9,312 nt of DNA, from the NCBI GenBank assembly GCA_903895005.1, contig CAITSH010000489.1, positions 1 through 9,312 on the forward strand, given 5' to 3'. The notes below the pieces were generated by a model that worked only from the letters and a program-made list of their open reading frames with translations, made no database searches and was not told the DNA's origin. The translations under genes and the position numbers were made by a program. The DNA comes from an uncultured Pseudomonadota bacterium. GTDB taxonomy: Bacteria; Pseudomonadota; Gammaproteobacteria; Burkholderiales; SG8-39. How positions within the stretch are numbered: position 1 is the stretch's first letter; the number at the start of each line of letters is the position of its first letter. Positions 1-5,065 of the stretch are shown here, one piece after another.

Positions 1-181
1 CAAAAAAGAAACCATTGAAGTGAACCGGCCCGAACACCACCACCAGCTCCGGGTCAAAGGCCGCGACACGCTTTTGCGTCGCGTCCAGGTGCGAGAAAAA
101 CGCCTGGCTGTCCGGGGCCGAGGGCGGCATGTCCACCAGCATCAGCGGACTATGCGAAGCGCAGATGAGCATCGTTTTCAT
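1..181 (-). CDS. Extradiol ring-cleavage dioxygenase, MhpB/LigB (type III) family, N-terminal part
   Basis: This is the first 60 codons of a gene that continues past the left edge. The translation begins MKTMLICASHSPL and ends DPELVVVFGPVHFNGFFF. This closely matches my memory of the start of E. coli MhpB (2,3-dihydroxyphenylpropionate 1,2-dioxygenase), which has SHSPL near residue 10 and PELVVLFAPDHYNGFF near residue 50. In the LigB superfamily these two conserved histidines, here His10 and His54, are iron ligands. Such enzymes use Fe(II) and O2 in the cytoplasm to cleave a catechol next to its hydroxyls. The residue before His54 is Val, where MhpB has Asp. The start ATG (179-181) overlaps the stop of the upstream decarboxylase-like gene by 4 bases (ATGA), so the two are probably translationally coupled. 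A second in-frame ATG at codon 4 is possible but lacks that coupling. The family call is firm. The substrate is unknown, and the remaining catalytic residues lie outside the window. Confidence 0.82.
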   Translation of the reverse strand, partial: MKTMLICASHSPLMLVDMPPSAPDSQAFFSHLDATQKRVAAFDPELVVVFGPVHFNGFFF

Positions 182-1170
182 ACCTTGATGCTCTCCAGTG
201 TGGCGGGAACGAACAACTCATCGACCGTGAGTTTGCGCACTGCCAGGCCCTGCTCGAACGAGTAACGCGTCATGGTCTCAAGCGTCTTGCGGTTGGGTTC
301 GACGCCGTAGGGCCAGAAGTCATGTCCCATCAGGTCGCGCGTCGCCTGCGCCTCGCTGCCAATCCAGGGGAGGCCGACCTTTAATGCGGTGACTTCAAAA
401 AATTCCTCGTCGGCGAGACGCTTGGCTTCCGTGAACGCCTTGTACACGCTCATCGCCACCCACGGGTGCTTTTCCAGCACGTCGTTGCGCACGCCGAGGG
501 CATGCATGATCGGGAAGACGCCGCTTTTCTTGTAATACGCGCGCTCGGCGCTGGCGTAATCCTCGAACAGGCGGGCGACTGCGACGCCGGGTTTGCGGTA
601 GCAAGAGGGTGCGCGCGCGGAAAATATCGCATCGATCTCACCCGCCGCCAGCATGGCCGAGAGCGATTTACCCTCCGGTGCCGCGCTGAGCGGAAAGCCA
701 GCCGGCAGGTTGAGCGGGAACTTGTCCTTGCGTCCCCAGTTCTCAAGTCCGCCTTGCACCCAGTGCATTTCATCGGGGCGTACGCCGTGGTCTTCGGCGA
801 TCATGCCGCGCGGCCACATTGCCGCCGACATCTGGTATTCGGGCACGCCGATTTTCTTGCCGCGCAGGTCCTCGGGTTTGCTGATCCCGCGGTCGGTGCG
901 GATATAAATGGCCGAGTGCCGGAACATGCGCGACAAGAACACCGGCAGCGCGGAGTAGGGCGGCTTGCCGCGCGAAATGGCGATCAGGAAGGGCGAGAAG
1001 CCGATTTCCGCGACCTCGAATTCCTGGTTGAAGTAGGCGCGGTGAAAACATTCCTCGGGCGCAAGCGCGATGAAGTTCACATCGCAGCCCTCGACCGGCA
1101 CGCGGCCGTCGGCGATGGCGCGAACGCGATCGTAGTCCCAGGTTGCGATGGTCAGTGACGGTTTGCTCAT
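178..1170 (-). CDS. 4,5-dihydroxyphthalate decarboxylase-like protein (Pht5 family, periplasmic-binding-protein fold)
   Basis: The product has 330 residues, the usual length for proteins annotated as 4,5-dihydroxyphthalate decarboxylase (about 330). That enzyme converts 4,5-dihydroxyphthalate to protocatechuate. Visible hallmarks are the opening LTIATWDYDRVRAIADGRV (residues 6-24), AEIGFSPFLIAISRGKPPYS (54-73), PEDLRGKKIGVPEYQMSAA (99-117) and a C-terminal WPYGVEPNRKTLETM segment. The family shares the type II periplasmic-binding-protein (NMT1/THI5-like) fold. This copy has no signal peptide, so a cytoplasmic enzyme is more likely than a transport receptor. Its start overlaps the stop of the upstream Bug-type receptor gene by 4 bases, and its stop overlaps the start of the extradiol dioxygenase by 4 bases. 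That context fits decarboxylation of an aromatic acid before ring opening. Many family members in Burkholderiales are uncharacterised paralogues, so the exact substrate is an inference. Confidence 0.85.
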   Translation of the reverse strand: MSKPSLTIATWDYDRVRAIADGRVPVEGCDVNFIALAPEECFHRAYFNQEFEVAEIGFSPFLIAISRGKPPYSALPVFLSRMFRHSAIYIRTDRGISKPEDLRGKKIGVPEYQMSAAMWPRGMIAEDHGVRPDEMHWVQGGLENWGRKDKFPLNLPAGFPLSAAPEGKSLSAMLAAGEIDAIFSARAPSCYRKPGVAVARLFEDYASAERAYYKKSGVFPIMHALGVRNDVLEKHPWVAMSVYKAFTEAKRLADEEFFEVTALKVGLPWIGSEAQATRDLMGHDFWPYGVEPNRKTLETMTRYSFEQGLAVRKLTVDELFVPATLESIKV

Positions 1171-2168
1171 TCCGGTTGTATGCCTATCGCGTTGACGAGT
1201 TTGGAAAAGCGCGCCATATCGCTCTTGACCGTGGCGAACATTTCCTCGGGCGTGCTGGCCGTGGGGTTGAGCCCGAGGCTGCCGAGCTTGTCGCCCGATT
1301 CTTTTCCGGAGAGCGCCTTTTTGATTTCAGCAGCGAGCTTGTTGACGATGGCCTTGGGCGTGCCCGCCGGGGCGGCAAAACCAAAGTAGGTCGGCACCAG
1401 TGTGTCGGCACCGCCGCCCACTTCGGCCATGGTCGGCACATCGGGCAAGAGCGGCGAGCGCTTGTCCGCGCCGATTGCAAGGGCGCGCACGCGGCCTTCC
1501 TTTATGTGGCCCAGGAGCGATGGCGCGGTGAGCACCGTCACGCCCACTTCGCCCGACACCAGTGCCGTCACCGCCGGGCCGCCGCCCTTGTAGGGAACGT
1601 GGTTGAGCTTGATGCCGTGGTGAAGGTTGAGCGCCTCGAGGTTCATTTGCGGCATGCTGCCCACGCCGAAACTGGCGTAGTTGATCGCGCCGGGTTTGGA
1701 TTTGGCGAGCGCAATGAATTCGGCGTAGTTCTTTGCCGGCACGCCGGCGTTGATCGCCAGCACGTAGGGCCCCACGGTGCCGATGCTGATGTACTCAAAA
1801 TCCTTCAGCGGGTCGTAAGGCAGCTTTTTATACAGGCTCGGGTTCACGCCAAACGCGCCCCGGTCCGTCAGCAGTATGGTGTAACCGTCGGGTGCAGCTC
1901 TGGCCACCGCTTCCGTGCCGATAATGCCGTTGGCGCCGCCGCGGTTGTCCACCACCACCGGCACGCCCAGTGATTCGGACATCTTCGCCGCCACGGTGCG
2001 CGCGGTGAGGTCGGCGCCCGCTCCGGGTGGAAAGGACACAATGATCTTGATCGGCTTGTTCGGCCAGCCATCTGTCTGGGTCTGGGCCTGGGCCTGCACG
2101 GTGTTCACGTGCGTGAGGGCGGTGCCGGCAAAGGCCGCCGCAGCCAGTATGATTCGCAGGGAGCGCAT
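1167..2168 (-). CDS. Bug/TctC family tripartite tricarboxylate transporter substrate-binding protein
   Basis: The 333-residue product starts with a Sec signal peptide: Arg2/Arg5, a hydrophobic core IILAAAAFAGTAL, and likely cleavage after VQA at residue 26. The mature protein carries the Bug/TctC signature: WPNKPIKIIVSFPPGAGADL (35-54), GANGIIG, APDGYTILLTD, HVPYKGGGPAVTALVSGEV, RALAIGADKRSPLLPDVPT and APAGTPKAIVNKL. These are periplasmic solute receptors with a Venus-flytrap fold that bind carboxylic acids for TctAB-type transporters. Burkholderiales carry very many, often with no transporter genes alongside, as here. A Shine-Dalgarno AAAAGGA lies 9 bases before the ATG. It is the first gene of the visible operon and overlaps the decarboxylase-like gene by 4 bases, which suggests that its ligand is the aromatic acid processed downstream. 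The ligand itself cannot be deduced. Confidence 0.93.
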   Translation of the reverse strand: MRSLRIILAAAAFAGTALTHVNTVQAQAQTQTDGWPNKPIKIIVSFPPGAGADLTARTVAAKMSESLGVPVVVDNRGGANGIIGTEAVARAAPDGYTILLTDRGAFGVNPSLYKKLPYDPLKDFEYISIGTVGPYVLAINAGVPAKNYAEFIALAKSKPGAINYASFGVGSMPQMNLEALNLHHGIKLNHVPYKGGGPAVTALVSGEVGVTVLTAPSLLGHIKEGRVRALAIGADKRSPLLPDVPTMAEVGGGADTLVPTYFGFAAPAGTPKAIVNKLAAEIKKALSGKESGDKLGSLGLNPTASTPEEMFATVKSDMARFSKLVNAIGIQPE

Positions 2169-2177
2169 GGGTTTCTG

Positions 2178-2184
2178 TCCTTTT
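2178..2184 (-). promoter_or_regulatory. Ribosome binding site of the Bug receptor gene
   Basis: AAAAGGA on the minus strand, 9 bases before the ATG at 2166-2168. It supports that start codon and marks the first translated gene of the operon. Confidence 0.6.
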
Positions 2185-2242
2185 TGTGCTTCGGTCGCGG
2201 CTCGGGCCGCTGTGGTTTGATGCGGTTTCGGGTACGGCTGTC

Positions 2243-2248
2243 ATTGTA
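2243..2248 (-). promoter_or_regulatory. Possible -10 box for the Bug/decarboxylase/dioxygenase operon
   Basis: TACAAT on the minus strand differs from the sigma-70 consensus TATAAT at one base. It would give a leader of roughly 65-70 bases before the Bug ATG. No good -35 hexamer is visible at 16-18 bp spacing, so the promoter would be weak or activator-dependent, which would suit a catabolic operon. This is inferred from one hexamer in the 129-bp divergent gap and is tentative. Confidence 0.25.
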
Positions 2249-2297
2249 ATGGTCTGGTGCCGTAACGGTTGGCGAAGGAAACTTTCCGGAGGGAAGA

Positions 2298-2453
2298 ATG
2301 AAGGTTGCGACGCTTGCGCGCCTTTGTCTGGTAATCGCGCTGCTCTCGCTCTCCGCTTGCAGCGGTCTGTCGATCGGCCTCACCAACAGCCCGCCCTCGC
2401 CCAATAGCTGCAGTGGCGACGCGCGACCGAGCAGCGGCGTATGTCCGCGTTAA
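2298..2453 (+). CDS. Small lipoprotein, 51 residues, unknown function
   Basis: ATG at 2298 is preceded by a strong Shine-Dalgarno GGAGGGA, and the frame stops at TAA 2451-2453. The product begins with Lys2 and Arg8, then a hydrophobic stretch CLVIALLSLSAC. This ends in a lipobox L18-S19-A20-C21, the signal for lipidation and cleavage by signal peptidase II at Cys21. The mature peptide would be about 31 residues, rich in Ser and Pro, with Cys38 and Cys49 able to form a disulfide. Ser at +2 after Cys21 suggests outer-membrane sorting by the usual Lol rule. It is divergent from the Bug operon and convergent with the sensor kinase. I recognise no family. Very small lipoproteins of this kind are common in proteobacteria and are often missed by annotation. 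The gene call rests on the ribosome binding site plus lipobox. Confidence 0.7.
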   Translation: MKVATLARLCLVIALLSLSACSGLSIGLTNSPPSPNSCSGDARPSSGVCPR

Positions 2454-2502
2454 TCGAGGGGGTGGTGCATGAAATCACTCGGCCGGGATCGACAATCGGC
2501 TC

Positions 2503-2531
2503 GAAACCCTTATCTGGCGCGGCTTTCCGGC
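2503..2531 (+). repeat. 29-bp imperfect repeat, copy 1 (inverted relative to 4936-4964)
   Basis: The last 16 bases here, GGCGCGGCTTTCCGGC (2516-2531), are exactly the reverse complement of 4936-4951. Extending to 29 bases gives 23 identities. It lies in the 103-bp gap between the convergent lipoprotein and kinase genes. The role is unknown. It could be a dispersed extragenic repeat or chance in GC-rich DNA. Confidence 0.45.
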
Positions 2532-2556
2532 TTGTTGTTAGCCTGAAGCGCGGTGC

Positions 2557-4659
2557 CTAGCCTAGCGCGAGGGCTTCTTCAGCTTTGCCCAGGCTGAAGT
2601 AGAAGGTCGTGCCCTTGCCGGGGGCCGACTCGACTTCTATGCCGCCGCCGTGGCGTTCGACAATGCGATGCACCGTGGCAAGGCCGATGCCGGTGCCCGG
2701 GTACTCATCGACCGGGTGCAGGCGGCGAAACGGTTCGTACAGGCGGTGTGCGCCGGCCATGTCGAACCCGGCGCCGTTGTCGCGCACGTAAAACACGGCC
2801 TGTCCCCACAGGCTGGTGCGGCCCAAGGTGATGTGCGGGGACGCCGTCTTGGCGGTGAATTTCCAGGCGTTGCTGACGAGGTTGCCAATCAGCGCCTCAA
2901 GCATGCCCCGATCGGCCTCCACATTGAGGCCGGGCTCGATCTCGACGCGGACGCGTCGCGCCGGATCGAGTTCGCGTTGCGTGCCGATGGCGGCTGCGGC
3001 GATCGCCGAAATATCGCAGCGGCGCAGCTTGAGAGCGTCGCGCGAGACCTTGGATAAATCCAGAAGCCCGGTGATGAGCGCGTCGATGCGCTCGCCCGAG
3101 GCTTCGATGCGGTTGAGCATGCGTACGCACTCGCGAGGTAATTGGTTGGCAAAATCGGAGAGCAGTGCCGCGCTGTAGCCGCGCATGTGGCGCACCGGCG
3201 CGCGCAGGTCGTGAGATACCGTGTACGAAAACGACTCGAGCTCGCGCACCATCGAGCTCAGCTGCGAGGTGCGTTGCTCGACGCGGGCCTCCAGCTCCGA
3301 GGCGAGGCGTTTGAGCTCGGCCTCGTTGCGCTTGCGCTCGGTGACATCGCGGAACATCGAAATGACCAGCGTTTCACCGCGGTCCTCCACGGTGCTCAGG
3401 CTCGACTCCACCGTCACCGCGCTGCCGTCGCGACGCAACAGCGTGACCTCGTAGCGCACCTGCTCGCCGGCAAGTGCTTTCGCGAGCCGTTCACTGAATG
3501 TCACCGCCGCCGACGGGGCGTAATTTGGGAGCGGCGCGGAAAACTCCGCGGGTGAGCGACCGATCATTTCTTCGGTACGCGTGTAGCCGAGAATGGCGAG
3601 GCCGGCCGGGTTGACCTCCCCGATGCAGCCTTTGCGAATCACGATGATGCCCTCGTTCGCGCTCGCATAAAGGTGGCGAAAGCGCGCCTCGCTCCTGCTG
3701 AGGCGGCGCAGGAACGCGACCAGCGTGCCGACAAAAGTAAAGAACACAACCGAGGCAAGGGCGACGACGATGACCCGCCGCAACGCGCGGGCGCGCCATG
3801 GCGCCATGGTCTGTTCGGCGTCGAGGCCAACCAGCACCACCAGCCCGCTGTCATCGAGCGTGCGGTGCGAAACAAAACGCTTGCGCCCGTCGAGGTCACT
3901 GAAATGATCCAGTGTGCCCCCGCCTTCGCGAATCCTGCCCCAGTCCATTTTGCGTGACAGGTCGCGCCCCGGGATCGAATCGTCAAAGGGGTAGCGAAAC
4001 AGCACAAGGCCGTCGGCGTTGGTGACGCCCAGGGTGGCGGGGTAGAGCGATGCGAGCCTGCGGTAAAAGGCCTCGAAGTAGCGCACATCAAGCTGCGCCA
4101 CGATGACGCCCTCAAAATGCCCGTTGACGATGATGGCGCGTGAGATGGGCACCACCCATTCCTGATGCACCGTGGTGCGGATGACCGCAGACAGGTGGAT
4201 GGATGTGTCGGTCGGGCGCGCGAGGTGCCACTGGTAGAACTCGCGCTGCTGCACCCGGATCGAGGGCAGTTGGTGTGCGTCCGAAGTGGCGACGCTGTTG
4301 GCATCACGGTCGAGCACCACCAGGCGCTTGATCGAGGCCTTTTCGGGCAGTTCGCGGTCGAGTTCTCGTTGCAGCGCATCGGCGCTGAAACTGCGCGGGC
4401 CGCCGTTGCGCTCAATGAGCACGGCAGCCGCGCGCAGCGTGTTTTTGGCGGCGCGCAGGGTTTCGGCGACATGCTCGTCGAGATTGAGCGCAATCGTCTC
4501 CGCCACCTTCACGCTGGCGGCGCGCGACAAATCGCGGTCCTGCACGATGCTAAGCCACGTGAAGATCCAGCTCACGACCGCCGTGAGCACGGCGAGGCCG
4601 ATCAGCCAGAACTCCGGACGCGCACTTCGCTTGGTCGCGACGGCGGAACGCAAGTCCAT
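2557..4659 (-). CDS. Membrane sensor histidine kinase with Cache-like periplasmic sensor, PAS, HisKA and HATPase domains
   Basis: The product has 700 residues from the ATG at 4657-4659. Transmembrane segment 1 is at about 17-38. A periplasmic region of some 255 residues follows, resembling a double Cache (dCache_1) ligand sensor. Transmembrane segment 2 is at about 295-317, PAS at about 326-441 (ending in the usual FRDVTERKR), and then a coiled-coil linker. The HisKA H-box FSYTVSHDLRAPVRH holds the phospho-acceptor His483. The ATPase domain has the N-box GNLVSNAWKFT (Asn593/597), G1 DNGAGFD, an F-box YEPFRRL, G2 GTGIGLATVHRIVERHGG and G3 GKGTTF. All catalytic motifs are intact. Upstream in-frame GTG at 4716 is possible, but the ATG is chosen because AGGGAAAC precedes it closely and the next residues are a typical short cytoplasmic lead. 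The H-box type resembles that of phytochrome-like kinases. No receiver domain or response regulator is present, so it is an orphan here. The ligand is unknown. Confidence 0.95.
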   Translation of the reverse strand: MDLRSAVATKRSARPEFWLIGLAVLTAVVSWIFTWLSIVQDRDLSRAASVKVAETIALNLDEHVAETLRAAKNTLRAAAVLIERNGGPRSFSADALQRELDRELPEKASIKRLVVLDRDANSVATSDAHQLPSIRVQQREFYQWHLARPTDTSIHLSAVIRTTVHQEWVVPISRAIIVNGHFEGVIVAQLDVRYFEAFYRRLASLYPATLGVTNADGLVLFRYPFDDSIPGRDLSRKMDWGRIREGGGTLDHFSDLDGRKRFVSHRTLDDSGLVVLVGLDAEQTMAPWRARALRRVIVVALASVVFFTFVGTLVAFLRRLSRSEARFRHLYASANEGIIVIRKGCIGEVNPAGLAILGYTRTEEMIGRSPAEFSAPLPNYAPSAAVTFSERLAKALAGEQVRYEVTLLRRDGSAVTVESSLSTVEDRGETLVISMFRDVTERKRNEAELKRLASELEARVEQRTSQLSSMVRELESFSYTVSHDLRAPVRHMRGYSAALLSDFANQLPRECVRMLNRIEASGERIDALITGLLDLSKVSRDALKLRRCDISAIAAAAIGTQRELDPARRVRVEIEPGLNVEADRGMLEALIGNLVSNAWKFTAKTASPHITLGRTSLWGQAVFYVRDNGAGFDMAGAHRLYEPFRRLHPVDEYPGTGIGLATVHRIVERHGGGIEVESAPGKGTTFYFSLGKAEEALALG

Positions 4660-4715
4660 GTCCCGTTTCCCTTCGCTGTTGAGTGAGACCAAGCTTACCT
4701 GCAGGGCGCACCGCA

Positions 4716-4741
4716 CACGCTAGGCCAGATGGCCTAGCGTG
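4716..4741. promoter_or_regulatory. Perfect inverted repeat upstream of the sensor kinase, possible operator
   Basis: The left arm CACGCTAGGCC (4716-4726) and right arm GGCCTAGCGTG (4731-4741) are exact reverse complements separated by AGAT. The centre is 69-70 bases upstream of the kinase ATG. Two-fold symmetry with 15 bases between arm centres suits a dimeric DNA-binding regulator. As RNA it would be an 11-bp hairpin, but no U-tract follows on either strand, so a Rho-independent terminator is unlikely. The regulator is unknown. Confidence 0.5.
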
Positions 4742-4935
4742 CAGCGCGTCAGGATCAGAATTGTCTGCCTCCCGAACATATTTCAAATCCGTGCCAGGTC
4801 GCATGGTTCTGCGTCCGGCCTGTCGCGGTATCGCGTGTATCCGATCGTCCGGACCGGGCCGCGTGTCTCCCGCGTCCCACTACGCCCGGTTTATATGACC
4901 GGCGTGCGAGGGGTGGCGCTGGAATGGCGGTATTG

Positions 4936-4964
4936 GCCGGAAAGCCGCGCCGGTCGGGCGTTTC
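4936..4964 (-). repeat. 29-bp imperfect repeat, copy 2 (inverted relative to 2503-2531)
   Basis: Read on the minus strand this matches 2503-2531 at 23 of 29 positions, including an unbroken 16-base block at 4936-4951. The two copies flank the sensor kinase and its upstream region in opposite orientations. No transposase or target-site duplication is visible. Confidence 0.45.
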
Positions 4965-5021
4965 CAACAGATCAATCCAATAACAGGGATGCGCTCGCGC
5001 CGTGGTGCAGCATTTGAAGAA

Positions 5022-5042
5022 CAGGCTCACCCGTTGAGCCTG
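5022..5042 (+). promoter_or_regulatory. Short hairpin in the addB leader
   Basis: CAGGCTCA (5022-5029) pairs with TGAGCCTG (5035-5042) around a 5-base loop CCCGT. It ends 23 bases before the addB ATG, where no strong Shine-Dalgarno sequence is visible (only AAAG at 5053-5056). It could modulate translation initiation or be a weak attenuator. The symmetry is seen; any function is inferred. Confidence 0.35.
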
Positions 5043-5065
5043 CAGGCTTGTTAAAGTAGCCGGCC

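Larger units (their letters stand above)
4660..5065. other. 406-bp intergenic region between divergent kinase and nuclease genes
   Basis: This stretch must hold the promoters for the minus-strand kinase and the plus-strand AddB-like gene. It contains a perfect palindrome (4716-4741), one copy of a 29-bp repeat (4936-4964) and a short hairpin just before addB (5022-5042). I found no convincing sigma-70 promoter, no tRNA-like fold and no terminator with a T-run. Open frames crossing it on both strands have no recognisable protein features or good ribosome binding sites, so no gene is called. Confidence 0.6.

Noticed and set aside
466..1973. Long plus-strand open frames (466-1158 and 1143-1973) opposite the decarboxylase-like and Bug genes
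   Set aside because: They are Arg/His/Gly-rich antisense frames with no domain features. They are typical shadows in GC-rich genes whose opposite strand encodes clear families.
2217..2250. Plus-strand promoter for the lipoprotein (TTGATG and TGTAAT)
   Set aside because: The spacing would be 22 bases, too long for sigma-70.
4660..4716. Longer kinase start at an in-frame GTG (4714-4716)
   Set aside because: The first 19 residues add nothing recognisable and the GTG overlaps the palindrome, while the ATG at 4657-4659 has a close purine-rich ribosome binding site.
4739..5030. Small open frames on both strands in the kinase-addB gap
   Set aside because: They lack convincing ribosome binding sites, domain features or composition matching the neighbouring genes.
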